Positions 1-9,764 are shown, numbered from the stretch's first letter. The stretch is 64,000 nucleotides of DNA from Alloscardovia omnicolens (GCA_040702985.1 CP159991.1:372001-436000), one strand, 5' to 3'. Made by a program: numbers and translations. Notes: a model not told the origin generated them from the letters alone.

Positions 1-1
1 A

Positions 2-1417
2 TTTAATTGGGCTGAAGCTCGTCATACTCATGGAACTTTTGTTTTCCGTATTGAAGATACCGATGCACAGCGCGATTCTCAAGAATCCTACGAACAAATT
101 CTTGAAGCTTTGCGTTGGCTAGGTTTGACATGGGACGAAGGTATTGATGTAGGCGGTCCTCACGGTCCATATCGTCAAAGCCAGCGTACAGATATTTATA
201 AGGATGTGGCTGCAAAGCTTCTTGACGCAGGCTTTGCTTATGAATCTTTCTCCACGTCAGAAGAAATTGAAGCACGTAATCTTGCGGCAGGACGACCAGC
301 AGCTTTTGGTTACGATGGCTACGATCGCACCTTAACCGAGGAGCAGAAGCAGGTGTTCCGTGACGAGGGTCGTAAGCCAGCTATCCGCATTAAGATGCCG
401 GATGAGAATATTAGTTTTAACGATCTTATTCGCGGTGAAATTGAGTTCAAGGCTGGCAGTGTTCCAGATTATGTAATTGTGCGTCCGAATGGCGATCCGC
501 TCTATACGCTGACTAATCCTGTAGATGACGCCATGATGGATATTAATGTTGTACTGCGTGGCGAAGATTTGCTCAGTTCCACGCCTCGCCAGATTGTGCT
601 TTATCGTTACTTGATGGAACTCGGTATTGCTCAACAGGTGCCATTATTCGGTCATATGCCATATGTAATGGGCGAAGGCAAGAAGAAGCTGTCTAAGCGC
701 GATCCTGAATCTAATCTCTTCTTGCATCGCGATAATGGTTTTATTCGCGAAGGTTTGCTGAATTATTTGGCTGGCCTCGGGTGGTCTATCGCTGCAGATC
801 GTGATGTTTTCACCATGGATGAAATGATTGAAAACTTTGATGTGCGCGATGTGAAGGCAAACCCAGCTCATTTCGATCTTGACAAGGCTATTGCAATCAA
901 TGCTGAGCATATTCGTATGCTGGCTCCTGATGATTTCTTGCGTCGTTCCATTCCATACTTGTTTAAGGATGGTGCCGTTTCCGCTCAAGAATGGGATGAT
1001 TTAACGGATCGTGAACGTCAGATTTTGACGGATTCTGTGGAACTTGTTCAGCCTCGTGTGCGTCTGCTGGGAGAAGTTTCCGGCATGGTGTCTAGCTTGC
1101 TTTCTCAGGAAGCGTATATTGAGCCAGAAAAGGACGCGCGCAAGCAGCTCAAGGAATCAGCAGGTGAAGTGCTTGATATGGCTGTAAAGACTCTGCAAGA
1201 GATTCCTGCTGAGGATTTCAAAGCTGAACACGTGCACGAAGTGTTGACCTCAGTGCTCGTGGAAAAGGCAGGAATTAAGCCACGTTTAGCCTTTGGTCCT
1301 GTGCGTGTTGCAGTTTCTGGACGCCGAGTATCTCCACCTTTGTTTGAGTCTATGGAGATCTTAGGGAAGGACTTGAGCGTGGCGCGACTCGCCGAGTTGC
1401 GTAAGCATCTTGATTAG
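2..1417 (+). CDS. gltX: Glutamyl-tRNA synthetase (5' end cut off by the window)
   Basis: Charges tRNA-Glu with glutamate in the cytoplasm (class I aminoacyl-tRNA synthetase). The open frame runs in from the window edge without a start; the first residues visible (F-N-W-A-E-A-R-H, then F-R-I-E-D-T-D) are the conserved GltX segment just after the HIGH motif, so roughly 25-30 N-terminal residues lie outside. The class I second signature appears as KLSKR at 686-700, and the C-terminal anticodon-binding helices are complete to the stop at 1417. The gene is followed within 55 bp by a tRNA-Glu gene, so enzyme and substrate RNA are neighbours on the same strand. Confidence 0.97.
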   Translation, partial: FNWAEARHTHGTFVFRIEDTDAQRDSQESYEQILEALRWLGLTWDEGIDVGGPHGPYRQSQRTDIYKDVAAKLLDAGFAYESFSTSEEIEARNLAAGRPAAFGYDGYDRTLTEEQKQVFRDEGRKPAIRIKMPDENISFNDLIRGEIEFKAGSVPDYVIVRPNGDPLYTLTNPVDDAMMDINVVLRGEDLLSSTPRQIVLYRYLMELGIAQQVPLFGHMPYVMGEGKKKLSKRDPESNLFLHRDNGFIREGLLNYLAGLGWSIAADRDVFTMDEMIENFDVRDVKANPAHFDLDKAIAINAEHIRMLAPDDFLRRSIPYLFKDGAVSAQEWDDLTDRERQILTDSVELVQPRVRLLGEVSGMVSSLLSQEAYIEPEKDARKQLKESAGEVLDMAVKTLQEIPAEDFKAEHVHEVLTSVLVEKAGIKPRLAFGPVRVAVSGRRVSPPLFESMEILGKDLSVARLAELRKHLD

Positions 1418-1471
1418 TGTATTGTGAGTATCCGTTGCGTTGGCATCAGCTGATGCGACGGATAATTCAAT

Positions 1472-1544
1472 GCCCCCATCGTCTAGCGGTCTAGGACGTC
1501 GCCCTCTCACGGCGGTAACATGGGTTCAAATCCCATTGGGGGTA
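1472..1544 (+). tRNA. tRNA-Glu (anticodon CTC)
   Basis: Cloverleaf read directly: acceptor arms GCCCCCA and TGGGGGT, a seven-base anticodon loop CTCTCAC with CTC at positions 34-36, and a T-arm with GGTTCAAAT. The discriminator base is A and CCA is not encoded. It lies just behind gltX and 48 bp before tRNA-Gln on the same strand. Confidence 0.95.
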
Positions 1545-1592
1545 CGAAGTGCCTTTCATGTAGCGCATAGCGCACATCAAGACACGCCATAT

Positions 1593-1664
1593 TGGGATAT
1601 GGTGTAATTGGCAACACAGCTGATTCTGGTTCAGCCGTTCTTGGTTCGAGTCCAGGTATCCCAG
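1593..1664 (+). tRNA. tRNA-Gln (anticodon CTG)
   Basis: Acceptor arms TGGGATA and TATCCCA (first pair U-A, typical of tRNA-Gln), anticodon stem GCTGA/TCAGC with loop TTCTGGT giving CTG, and T-loop GGTTCGAGT. CCA is not encoded. It is followed at once by an intrinsic terminator that would end the gltX-tRNA transcript. Confidence 0.95.
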
Positions 1665-1669
1665 CGATT

Positions 1670-1707
1670 AAGTCTCTCGGTGATTCGCTCCCGGGGACTT
1701 TTGTTTT
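1670..1707 (+). terminator. Intrinsic terminator after tRNA-Gln
   Basis: Inverted repeat AAGTCTCTCGG / CCGGGGACTT around a short loop, followed by TTTTGTTTT. Position and T-tract fit the end of the gltX-tRNA unit. Confidence 0.8.
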
Positions 1708-1808
1708 ACATATTGCTGGTTTGCGTGTCGCGTCAGCAGGGCGTTTCTCATTCTTCTCTTAGCGTAGGCTGTCTGGCGTATGCTTAAAACATGAGTGGTG
1801 AGGAAACA

Positions 1809-3125
1809 ATGGCTAAAAATTCAGACACACGGAGTGAACATACAGAGCCTGAAGCTACTGATGTGTCAAAAACTATGGCATCTGTATCCGTGTCTGCGCG
1901 CTTAGGACAATTGCAGTTCCACGCATCGGGAAAATTCCGCATTCTGCAAATCAGTGACATTCAAGACGGGCCTAAAGTTTCCAAAGATACAGTCAAACTT
2001 ATTGCTGCAGCTTGTGATGCTGCTCGTCCGGATATTGTTATTTTTACGGGCAATCAAATTGCTGGCTACGATACCGCTTATTCTCCAACTTTCGTGAAGC
2101 GACACTGGTTTGACCGAGCAACACAACCAAGCGATGCGGATAAAGAGCGCACACGTCAAATTGTGCGTGGAACTCTTACTCAGTTCTTGCAACCTCTGGT
2201 CGATCGTCGCATTCCTTTTGCTGTGACTTTCGGTAATCATGATTTTCAATGTGGATTAAGCCTTGAAGAGCTTACTGATATTTATCGTGAATTTCCTGGG
2301 TGTGTTAATCCGTCTCTTCGTGAAGGGGGCGACCAGGAAGTATCGTTGCTCAAAAATCAGCAGATATATAACTCTGGCGAAGCTGGAACCTTTGCTCTTG
2401 CTGTGCGTGATGAATACAATAACAGCAACCTCATGGGCATTACAGTTATTAATTCAGGTGATTATGCCCGTGAAGGAGGCTATGCTCAGCCAAGTGCACG
2501 TGCTATGCAATTCCTGAAGCACGCTGTACGTCAGATGAATGTGAGGGCTATTGCTTTTCAGCATATGCCTGTGCATAAATATTATGATTTATTGCAGCCA
2601 GTACCAGCTACTACGGTGAATGCCATTCAAGGGTATCGCTCTTTCGAATCGCATAGCTATGTGCTCGATGATAAGCGGACTCTGCCAGGAAGTTATTTAG
2701 GCGAAGGTATTAGCTGCCCGGATAAAGACAGTGGTGAATTCCGTTTCCTTCAAGAACATAATTATTTTGCTCTTGCTGCTGCGCATGATCATCGCAATGC
2801 TTTAGCCGGTGTTGTAGATGGTTTACTGCTGACAAGCACTCCAACAGCAGGTTTCAATACTTACGGACCTAATCCTGAGAAGCGAGCGGCCCGATTGTTT
2901 GAGTTTGATGTGCGGCATCCATTTGAACCGCGCACGCAGCTCTTAGAATTTGGTGAACTGGTCGGAAAGCCGTCGGGCAATAAGGCTTATGCTTTAGCTA
3001 GTACGTATATGCCAAATAATACGGGTGAGGCTATTAACTTATTGCGTAAGCCGAAAGTGCTCGCGAGCGTGGCTGCAGTTCTGGCGGGGATTGTGTCGTT
3101 TATGACTTTTAGAAAGCGCAAATAA
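1809..3125 (+). CDS. Calcineurin-like metallophosphoesterase with C-terminal membrane anchor
   Basis: The fold order of the calcineurin-like superfamily is visible: ISDIQDG (D50, Q52), TGNQI (N82), GNHD (143-146), QHMP (H252) and AAHDH (H326, H328). It most resembles the Dcr2-like branch. Two usual metal ligands are changed: the His of D-x-H is Gln52 and the Asp of the GD motif is Asn82, so the metal site or activity may be atypical. Residues near the C-terminus form one hydrophobic helix followed by R-K-R-K, which suggests a tail anchor with the catalytic domain in the cytoplasm. No signal peptide is seen. The ATG at 1809 is preferred because GTGAGG lies just upstream; an in-frame ATG at 1791 has no ribosome site but has a weak TATGCT six bases before it. 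Substrate unknown. Confidence 0.85.
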   Translation: MAKNSDTRSEHTEPEATDVSKTMASVSVSARLGQLQFHASGKFRILQISDIQDGPKVSKDTVKLIAAACDAARPDIVIFTGNQIAGYDTAYSPTFVKRHWFDRATQPSDADKERTRQIVRGTLTQFLQPLVDRRIPFAVTFGNHDFQCGLSLEELTDIYREFPGCVNPSLREGGDQEVSLLKNQQIYNSGEAGTFALAVRDEYNNSNLMGITVINSGDYAREGGYAQPSARAMQFLKHAVRQMNVRAIAFQHMPVHKYYDLLQPVPATTVNAIQGYRSFESHSYVLDDKRTLPGSYLGEGISCPDKDSGEFRFLQEHNYFALAAAHDHRNALAGVVDGLLLTSTPTAGFNTYGPNPEKRAARLFEFDVRHPFEPRTQLLEFGELVGKPSGNKAYALASTYMPNNTGEAINLLRKPKVLASVAAVLAGIVSFMTFRKRK

Positions 3126-3190
3126 TTTAGATTGTCAATGCTTAATAAATGTTAAGACAAGCGTTAAGGAGTACGATAGAAGCAAATAAA

Positions 3191-3232
3191 AAGGGTGCGA
3201 AGAAACTTTTAGCTTCTCTTCAGGCTTATGGG
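3191..3232. repeat. Left inverted flank of palindrome array 1
   Basis: AAGGGTGCGAAGAA (3191-3204) and AGGCTTATGGG (3222-3232) recur, inverted and joined together, at 3699-3722 on the other side of the array (CCTATAAGCCT then TTCTTCGCACCCTT). The six palindromes are therefore bracketed by inverted repeats, with a 17-bp interruption in this left copy. This could be a large stem, or the remains of element ends. Confidence 0.7.
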
Positions 3233-3281
3233 AAAAAGCATGGCTGGTGTTCGTGGATTTTCTTTGTTTATGGCCGGGAAA

Positions 3282-3676
3282 AGTGATTCGGTAGGGTTAA
3301 TCACTTTTCGGGGCTTATGTGGTGCCAACTTTTATGGGTAAAAGAGCCCTGCGGAGTGATTCACTCTTGTGGATCACTTTTCACGACAGGTTTTATAGGG
3401 TTTTTAGGGGTAAAAAAGGCCCTGAGCAGTGATTCACTATAATGAATCACTCCGTACGGCTGTTTTTATGCCTGTTTGAGGGTGTTTTGAGGCCCTGGGC
3501 AGTGATTCGCTCTAGTTAATCACTTTTCACGCCACTTTTCGTGCCATTTTAAAGACATTTCCTGCCCTATGCAGTGATCTGCTCATGCGAATCACTTTTC
3601 AGGGCTAGGCTGGTGCTGAAGACAATGATAGAAAAAGACCCCAAGCTGCGATCCGCTTATACAGATCACCGCTCAG
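3282..3676. repeat. Palindrome array 1 (six units, about 73-bp period)
   Basis: Imperfect palindromes begin at 3282, 3355, 3428, 3501, 3573 and 3647 (steps 73, 73, 73, 72, 74). Each has left arm AGTGATTCRCT and right arm AATCACT, usually followed by TTTTCA. The intervening ~45 bp are more diverged but keep a GGCCCTGNGC stretch before the next unit, so this is a degenerate tandem repeat and not spacer DNA. It fills the space between the convergent phosphoesterase and IclR genes. No reading frame persists through it, as the period is not a multiple of three. Arm type A, as in array 3. Confidence 0.9.
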
Positions 3677-3700
3677 GGCAGTTTCCCACATCTTTTGTCC

Positions 3701-3742
3701 TATAAGCCTTCTTCGCACCCTTATGTTTTAAGAAGGCTTATA
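3701..3742 (-). terminator. Hairpin downstream of the IclR gene
   Basis: Thirteen-base arms TATAAGCCTTCTT and AAGAAGGCTTATA separated by 16 bases, directly after the minus-strand regulator gene. No long T-tract follows on either side, so termination is inferred from position and stem strength. The left arm doubles as the right inverted flank of array 1. Confidence 0.55.
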
Positions 3743-3766
3743 TGCAGGCATTCTGCGTTATGTGCT

Positions 3767-4543
3767 TTAGGCTGCCTTTGCTCGGGACATGGCTTCACTC
3801 AAATAACGGCCTGCTTTCATAACCAAAGGAGCATAATGACGACCCGGTGAAATTCCCATACGGTCGACAGGGCCAGAAATTGAAATAGCGGCAATAACGT
3901 GTCCAGCTGCGTTGCGAATTGGAGCAGATACCGAGCATACGCCTTTTTCGCGCTCGTTAATAGATTCACTCCAGCCGCGGCGACGTACATTATTCAAAGT
4001 CTGAGCAGTAAACTGAGCGTGGCGTAAACCTTGATGTAAGTGTTCATTATCTTCCCATGCCAGCAGAATATGAGCAGCAGATCCCGCTTCCATAGACAAC
4101 ATGGCGCCTACTGGAATGGAGTCGCGTAAACCGCTGGTGCGTTCAACCGCGGCAATACACACGCGCTGATCGCCTTGACGACGGTAAATCTGAGCAGATT
4201 CGCCAGTCCTCTCCAGTAAAGTCTGCAAAATAGGTTCAGCAGAAGCAAGCAGACGATCTTCGCCAGCCACTGTTGCCAGCTCAGCAAAACGGGCTCCCAC
4301 AGTAAAGCGACCTTGCTGATCGCGAGAAATAAAACGGTGACGCTCCAAAGCAATAGCTAAACGATGGGTTGTTGGGCGTGCTAATCCTGTGGCGTTCACT
4401 AATTGAGCAAGTGAGCACGGCTCTTTCTCCAGCGTGTCGAGAATTAAGGCTGCTTTATCGAGCACTCCCACGCCGGACTTGACCATTTCAGGCTTTGCAG
4501 GGCTGCTGTTCGTATTTTGGATACTGATTTGCTCATTCGTCAT
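3767..4543 (-). CDS. IclR-family regulator divergent from leuCD (NdgR/LtbR-like)
   Basis: A 258-residue protein with an N-terminal winged helix-turn-helix (segment with [11 protein letters not shown]) and the C-terminal IclR effector domain ([15 protein letters not shown]). In actinobacteria an IclR regulator next to leuCD is the NdgR/LtbR type, which controls leucine-pathway genes; this arrangement is kept here with only 72 bp between the two start codons. The start at 4543 is chosen over an upstream ATG at 4654 because the longer form would extend into leuC and lacks family similarity; a -10 (CATAAT) six bases upstream suggests a leaderless mRNA. Regulation of leuCD is inferred from family and position. 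Confidence 0.88.
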   Translation of the reverse strand: MTNEQISIQNTNSSPAKPEMVKSGVGVLDKAALILDTLEKEPCSLAQLVNATGLARPTTHRLAIALERHRFISRDQQGRFTVGARFAELATVAGEDRLLASAEPILQTLLERTGESAQIYRRQGDQRVCIAAVERTSGLRDSIPVGAMLSMEAGSAAHILLAWEDNEHLHQGLRHAQFTAQTLNNVRRRGWSESINEREKGVCSVSAPIRNAAGHVIAAISISGPVDRMGISPGRHYAPLVMKAGRYLSEAMSRAKAA

Positions 4544-4549
4544 ATAAGT

Positions 4550-4578
4550 ATTATGGCATCTCAATATGTGACATGCAA
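4550..4578 (-). promoter_or_regulatory. Predicted promoter of the IclR gene (leaderless)
   Basis: On the minus strand -35 TTGCAT (4573-4578) and -10 CATAAT (4550-4555) are separated by 17 bp, and the ATG begins seven bases past the -10. There is no Shine-Dalgarno, so the transcript would start at or next to the start codon. Confidence 0.55.
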
Positions 4579-4603
4579 ACGCGGACAAGGGGCTCGTGTC
4601 GCG

Positions 4604-4615
4604 CACAATAGGTAC
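4604..4615 (+). promoter_or_regulatory. Possible -10 of a leaderless leuC promoter
   Basis: CACAAT at 4604-4609 is followed six bases later by the leuC ATG, with no ribosome site between. No good -35 was found, so an activator may be needed; the divergent IclR promoter lies within 60 bp and any operator would affect both. Confidence 0.35.
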
Positions 4616-6055
4616 ATGGGAAAAACGATGGCAGAAAAAGTGTGGCAGGATCATCTCGTTCGCACAGGTGAAGATGGTGCTCCTGATCTCATTTATATTG
4701 ATTTACAGCTGATGCATGAAGTAACAAGTCCTCAGGCATTTGAAGGTTTGCGCTTAGCTGGTCGCCAGCTTCGTCATACGGAGTTGACGCTTGCCACCGA
4801 GGATCATAACACTCCAACTTTTAATATTGATCAGGTATCTCCTGACGAAACGAGCGCTAAGCAGATTTCTACGCTTGAAGCCAATTGCAAGGAATTTGGT
4901 GTTCGTTTACATCCGCTGGGAGACGCAGACCAAGGTATTGTGCATGCTATGGGTCCACAGTTAGGCGTGACTCAGCCGGGCATGACAATTGTGTGCGGCG
5001 ATTCGCATACCTCCACGCACGGCGCTTTTGGTGCATTAGCCTTCGGTATAGGAACTTCTGAAGTAGAGCACGTAATGGCCACTCAGACTTTAAGTCTTAA
5101 GCCTTTCAAAACGATGGCTATTAATGTGGAGGGTGAGTTACCTCCTGATGTAACTGCCAAAGATATTATTCTGGCTATTATTGCCAAAATTGGTATTGGC
5201 GGTGGCCAAGGATACGTCTTTGAATATCGTGGAGAAGCCATTCGTAAGCTGAGCATGGAAGCACGCATGACTATCTGCAATATGTCTATTGAAGGTGGCG
5301 CACGTGCGGGCATGATTGCTCCCGATGAAACTACTTTTGAATATCTCAAGGGTCGTCCTCACGCTCCTCAGGGCGAGATGTGGGATAAGGCAGTGGAATA
5401 TTGGAAGTCCCTCGTCACTGATGATGACGCTGTTTTTGACAAGGAAATTACACTGCGTGCAGATGAGCTGTCTCCATTTGTCACTTGGGGAACAAATCCA
5501 GGGCAAGGTATTCCTTTGAATGAGTCTGTGCCTTCACCTGAAGACTTTGCAGATCCAACCGATAAAGCTGCAGCTCAATCAGCTCTGGAATATATGGGTC
5601 TAGAAGCTGGCACGCCAATGCGCGATATTGCTGTTGACACTGTTTTTATTGGCTCGTGCACGAATGGTCGCATTGAAGACCTCAGAGCAGCAGCAGCGAT
5701 TATGAAGGGACGTCATAAGGCAGAAAACTTACATCGCGTGCTGGTCGTTCCTGCTTCATCTCGCGCACGTCTGCAAGCAGAAAAAGAAGGTTTGGATAAA
5801 ATTTTCCTTGACTTTGGAGCTGAATGGCGTAATGCTGGATGTTCCATGTGCTTGGGTATGAATCAAGATCAGATGGTTGCACATGAACGTGCAGTATCCA
5901 CCTCTAACCGCAACTTTGAGGGACGCCAAGGTAAGGGAAGTCGCACACATTTGGCATCACCATTGGTGGCAGCTGCTACTGCTGTGCGCGGAACTATCAG
6001 CTCCCCGAGTGATTTAGAGCCAGTATCTGATTTTGCAGCAACAGCTATGGCGTAA
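4616..6055 (+). CDS. leuC: 3-Isopropylmalate dehydratase large subunit
   Basis: With LeuD it isomerises 2-isopropylmalate to 3-isopropylmalate in leucine synthesis (aconitase superfamily, 4Fe-4S). The three cluster cysteines are present: C348 in GSCTNGR, then C409 and C412 in CSMCLGM. The length of 479 residues is normal. The start at 4616 (M-G-K-T-M-A-E-K) matches the family N-terminus; the frame is open further upstream to 4517 but that part overlaps the divergent regulator. leuD follows after 33 bp, forming a two-gene operon. No leuA or leuB is in the window. Confidence 0.97.
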   Translation: MGKTMAEKVWQDHLVRTGEDGAPDLIYIDLQLMHEVTSPQAFEGLRLAGRQLRHTELTLATEDHNTPTFNIDQVSPDETSAKQISTLEANCKEFGVRLHPLGDADQGIVHAMGPQLGVTQPGMTIVCGDSHTSTHGAFGALAFGIGTSEVEHVMATQTLSLKPFKTMAINVEGELPPDVTAKDIILAIIAKIGIGGGQGYVFEYRGEAIRKLSMEARMTICNMSIEGGARAGMIAPDETTFEYLKGRPHAPQGEMWDKAVEYWKSLVTDDDAVFDKEITLRADELSPFVTWGTNPGQGIPLNESVPSPEDFADPTDKAAAQSALEYMGLEAGTPMRDIAVDTVFIGSCTNGRIEDLRAAAAIMKGRHKAENLHRVLVVPASSRARLQAEKEGLDKIFLDFGAEWRNAGCSMCLGMNQDQMVAHERAVSTSNRNFEGRQGKGSRTHLASPLVAAATAVRGTISSPSDLEPVSDFAATAMA

Positions 6056-6088
6056 GGCGTAACGCGAAGAAGTAAGGAAAAGACTTTT

Positions 6089-6766
6089 ATGGAAAAGCTC
6101 ACTGTTTTCACAGGAACAGGCGTGCCGCTGAGGCGCTCAAGCGTGGATACTGATCAGATTATTCCTGCAGTATTTTTGAAGCGCGTAACGCGAACAGGTT
6201 TTGAAGATGCTCTGTTTTACGCATGGCGTCGTGATCCATCTTTTATTTTGAACCAAGATTCATATAAGAACGGCTCAGTATTAGTTACAGGTCCTGATTT
6301 TGGTATTGGATCCTCACGCGAACATGCTGTATGGGCATTGCATGATTACGGCTTCCGCGTTGTTATTGCGCCACGATTTGCCGATATTTTCTACGGTAAT
6401 ACAGCAAAAAATGGTGTGCTGGCTGCTCTTATGCCAATGGAATCCATTGAATTGCTCTGGAAACTCTTGGAAGAAGAGCCAGGTTTATCTATTACTGTCA
6501 ATTTGGAAGAACGCACAGTAAGCTGCGCAGACGTCACCCTGCCTTTTGAAGTGGATGATTATGTGCGCTGGCGTTTGATGAATGGATATGACGATATCGA
6601 TTTAACCTTGCAACATGAGGACGATATTGACGCATATGAGAAGATGCGTGCTACTAAGTTCCCATTCAAGCCAAAAACTATTCCTGCTCTTACTACGCCT
6701 TCCGAGCCAGTATCGTCGGCTCCAGAAGTGGTAGTGCCATGGGACGGTCCGCTTTCTGATAGGTAA
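6089..6766 (+). CDS. leuD: 3-Isopropylmalate dehydratase small subunit
   Basis: The small subunit completes the isopropylmalate isomerase active site. Visible family features are V-D-T-D-Q-I-I-P-A near the N-terminus and [12 protein letters not shown] in the middle, the swivel-domain signature. At 225 residues it carries a short non-conserved Pro/Ser/Thr-containing tail. An AAGGAAAAG ribosome site lies about ten bases before the ATG. The 282 bp after it hold no gene or clear terminator that I can recognise. Confidence 0.96.
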   Translation: MEKLTVFTGTGVPLRRSSVDTDQIIPAVFLKRVTRTGFEDALFYAWRRDPSFILNQDSYKNGSVLVTGPDFGIGSSREHAVWALHDYGFRVVIAPRFADIFYGNTAKNGVLAALMPMESIELLWKLLEEEPGLSITVNLEERTVSCADVTLPFEVDDYVRWRLMNGYDDIDLTLQHEDDIDAYEKMRATKFPFKPKTIPALTTPSEPVSSAPEVVVPWDGPLSDR

Positions 6767-7048
6767 AAAATAAAAATGTGAGATGTCATGTGTGTGTTCG
6801 GGCAGCGACGCCTTGCCATGTATGTGAGAACTCAAAATGACTTGCCACAAGCAAGAAACGGTTGGCTGTACTCATCACAAGTGAGTGCAGCCCCTTTGTT
6901 TTTGTGTGCGTATGTGGTGCCACAGAATATAAGTATTATCTTTTCAGTGAACTCTTAGCCGCCACGGTATCGCATAAAATCAGCTATATCAGTACACTTA
7001 AAGAAAACAACACCAGTCACGCAAGAGCGCGCCTCGGATGGGAGAATA

Positions 7049-8188
7049 ATGGACGTAACGCCTTTATACGATGTCAATCTGACCTATGAAGACAATTATG
7101 AGCGCGGTCCCTTTGGTGACTTTACGGGCGAGGGCTTACAGCGTTTAGCAGACGAACAGAATGCAGAAGCGGCAGATAAGCAAGAGCCACGTTTTGACTT
7201 CTTTGGTCAAGAGGTTCTTTCTCCTTTTGGTATTCCAGCTGGACCTCTGCTTAACGAGCGTTTTACAACGGCAGCCTTTCGTGCTGGCTTCGATATTGCT
7301 ACCTACAAAACTGTGCGTTCCCGCGCTTGGGAATGCAATCCATTCCCTAACGTCCTGTCTGTTCACCCGGTATCTGCTGACGGCACGCTTACTCCTCATT
7401 CTCCAGAAACTGTTGAAGGGCTGCTGGCTGACACCAATTTTGGTGAGCCGGCCAGCATTTCCATCTCGAACTCTTTTGGTGTTCCTAGTCAAGATCCTGA
7501 TGTGTGGCAACCAGATATGCAGCGCGCTATTGAGCGTGCAGGTCAAGGGCAGGTTCTTCTGGCAAGTTTCCAAGGTTCACGCACATCAGATATGAGCGAA
7601 GAGCAGTATATTGCCGACCATGTGACGACTGCTCGGCTGGTGCTCGAAACCGGCGCTCGCGTTGTGGAAATGAACACGAGCTGTCCAAATGAAGGTCACG
7701 GACGACTGCTGTGCCATAATCCGCAATTGGTGGGCCGCATTACTGAAGCCGTCAAAAATGAAATTGGCGATGTGCCGCTTATTATTAAACTCGCTTTTAT
7801 GCCTGATGACATGAGCGTAGAAACAATGCTGCGCGAAACTGCATTGCATGGCAGCGTGCAAGGTTTTGCCACCATTAATACTATTTCCTCAAAACTTGTG
7901 GATAAGAACGGCAATCAGGCTCTTCCGGGCGTTGGTCGTGAAACTTCAGGTGTGTGCGGTGCAGCTATTAAGAATGCTGGACTAGAGATGGTAGAACGTG
8001 TTCGTCGCGCACAGCATAATTTGGGAATATCTGATGAGGACTTTCATGTTATTGGCGTAGGTGGTGTCACATCTGCAGCTGATTACATGAGGTATCGCAA
8101 TATCGGCGCATCAGCGGTAATGAGCGCAACTGGTGCTATGTGGAATGCCCGATTAGGACTGGATGTGCGTGCGGTGTCACGACAGTAA
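7049..8188 (+). CDS. Dihydroorotate dehydrogenase-like FMN enzyme
   Basis: A 379-residue TIM-barrel flavoprotein of the dihydroorotate/dihydropyrimidine dehydrogenase superfamily. Seen are F-G-I-P-A-G-P near the N-terminus, M-N-T-S-C-P-N (the loop carrying the active-site region), P-L-I-I-K-L, and the C-terminal phosphate-binding I-G-V-G-G-V-T-S followed by G-A-S-A-V. GGGAGAA precedes the ATG. No pyrimidine genes are adjacent, and the sequence is divergent from classical PyrD at the N-terminus, so a role in pyrimidine synthesis is plausible but not shown; another dihydropyrimidine-type substrate is possible. Confidence 0.8.
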   Translation: MDVTPLYDVNLTYEDNYERGPFGDFTGEGLQRLADEQNAEAADKQEPRFDFFGQEVLSPFGIPAGPLLNERFTTAAFRAGFDIATYKTVRSRAWECNPFPNVLSVHPVSADGTLTPHSPETVEGLLADTNFGEPASISISNSFGVPSQDPDVWQPDMQRAIERAGQGQVLLASFQGSRTSDMSEEQYIADHVTTARLVLETGARVVEMNTSCPNEGHGRLLCHNPQLVGRITEAVKNEIGDVPLIIKLAFMPDDMSVETMLRETALHGSVQGFATINTISSKLVDKNGNQALPGVGRETSGVCGAAIKNAGLEMVERVRRAQHNLGISDEDFHVIGVGGVTSAADYMRYRNIGASAVMSATGAMWNARLGLDVRAVSRQ

Positions 8189-8318
8189 GGCGCTAACTTG
8201 TGCTGCGTGAGTAATGTTTTCGCTCAGAAGATGTATTCACAGCACCAGCACAATAGGTGTGACACACTAGAATGAGATAGAAATTAGTCTGAGACTTTTA
8301 AAGACCTTAAGAGAAAGC

Positions 8319-9647
8319 ATGGAGATGACACGCGAAGACGATGTATTGCATGTTGTAGGCGGTAAGCCTCTTGGTGGCGAAATTAAAGTGCGCGGTGCAA
8401 AAAATCTTGTATCCAAAGCAATGGTCGCTGCCTTGCTCGCTCCAGGAACGTCGGTGCTGAAAAATGTGCCTGAAATTCGCGATGTTCAGGTTGTATCTGA
8501 TTTATTGCGTTTGCATGGTGTAGATACGACTGTTGATGGCAAATCAGGCGTGGTAACGATTGATGCATCTCATGTGGCTATGCCGGCCGTTGCAGATGTA
8601 GAAACTTTGTCAGGCTCTTCACGTATTCCAATTCTATTCTCGGGTCCACTGCTACATCGCTTAGGCGAAGCCTTTATTCCTACTCTGGGTGGATGCCGTA
8701 TTGGAGATCGTCCAATTGACTATCATTTAGAAACTTTGCGCAAGCTGGGCGCTGAAGTTGATAAAGAGCATGAAGACGGCATTCATATTACTGCACCGCA
8801 CGGCTTAAAAGGTACCAAAATCCATCTTCCATATCCTTCTGTGGGTGCTACCGAACAGACTTTGCTGGCAGCTGTATTAGCTGAAGGTAAAACTGAATTA
8901 TCTGGTGCTGCTATTGAGCCAGAAATTATGGATTTGATTGCTATTTTGCAGAAGATGGGTGCTGTTATTTCTGTAGATGTGGATCGCACAATTCGTATTG
9001 AAGGCGTGAAACAGCTGAAGGGATACACTCATACGGCATTAACAGATCGTATTGAAGCTGCATCATGGGCTGCGGCTGCGCTGGCTACGCGAGGAGATAT
9101 TTTCGTCAAGGGCGCTACTCAGCCAGAAATGATGACTTTCTTGAATGTGTATCGCAAGATTGGCGGCGAATTTAATGTGACAGATGAAGGCATCCGTTTC
9201 TGGCATCCTGGTGGTGATTTGAAGCCAGTTGCAATAGAAACCGATGTGCATCCAGGTTTTATGACCGATTGGCAGCAGCCTTTGGTTGTGGCTCTTACTC
9301 AGGCAAAAGGTCTGTCTATTGTGCATGAAACTGTGTATGAAAACCGCTTTGGGTTCACTGAGCCATTAGTGAAGATGGGTGCTACTGTTCAGTTGTATCG
9401 TGAATGCTTAGGTTCTCTGCCATGCCGTTTCGAACAGCATAATTTTGAGCATTCTGCCGTTATTTTCGGTCAAACTCCGCTAGAAGGTCGCGATATTGAC
9501 GTTCCAGATTTACGTGGTGGTTTCTCGCATTTAATTGCAGCTTTAACAGCAACAGGTGAATCAAATGTGCGCGGTATTTCTTTGATTGACCGCGGTTATG
9601 CTGATTTCCGTGGCAAACTTGCTGCTTTGGGAGCAGATTTTAATTAA
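8319..9647 (+). CDS. murA: UDP-N-acetylglucosamine 1-carboxyvinyltransferase
   Basis: First committed step of peptidoglycan synthesis: transfers enolpyruvate from PEP to UDP-GlcNAc. The two-domain EPSP-synthase-like fold is complete at 442 residues. The catalytic loop reads LGGCRIGDRP, so Cys126 (the residue alkylated by fosfomycin in typical enzymes) is present; R-G-A-K-N near residue 25 and D-L-R-G-G near the C-terminus are also conserved. It heads a run of envelope-precursor genes, murA-plsC-gpsA-ddl, all on the plus strand. Confidence 0.96.
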   Translation: MEMTREDDVLHVVGGKPLGGEIKVRGAKNLVSKAMVAALLAPGTSVLKNVPEIRDVQVVSDLLRLHGVDTTVDGKSGVVTIDASHVAMPAVADVETLSGSSRIPILFSGPLLHRLGEAFIPTLGGCRIGDRPIDYHLETLRKLGAEVDKEHEDGIHITAPHGLKGTKIHLPYPSVGATEQTLLAAVLAEGKTELSGAAIEPEIMDLIAILQKMGAVISVDVDRTIRIEGVKQLKGYTHTALTDRIEAASWAAAALATRGDIFVKGATQPEMMTFLNVYRKIGGEFNVTDEGIRFWHPGGDLKPVAIETDVHPGFMTDWQQPLVVALTQAKGLSIVHETVYENRFGFTEPLVKMGATVQLYRECLGSLPCRFEQHNFEHSAVIFGQTPLEGRDIDVPDLRGGFSHLIAALTATGESNVRGISLIDRGYADFRGKLAALGADFN

Positions 9648-9680
9648 AAATTAGGTCCAGCAAAGTTATGACAACGTACA

Positions 9681-9727
9681 ATGAACGCTTAGTTATGCTC
9701 ATCATAAGACGCTAGCTAAGCGTTCAT
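9681..9727 (+). terminator. Stem-loop between murA and plsC
   Basis: Twelve-base perfect arms ATGAACGCTTAG and CTAAGCGTTCAT with a 23-base loop and a T-rich but interrupted downstream stretch. It may end the murA transcript. An ATG at 9726 that would extend plsC lies inside the right arm, which is one reason to prefer the later plsC start. Confidence 0.5.
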
Positions 9728-9764
9728 GTATGTTTATGTTGTCCTCGTGTATAGAATAGAGCCT

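Noticed and set aside
3282-3676. CRISPR array
   Set aside because: Regular spacing invites this, but units are imperfect palindromes with high divergence, the intervening segments are related to each other and not unique, and no cas genes are in the window. The same applies to arrays at 24866, 46817 and 54027.
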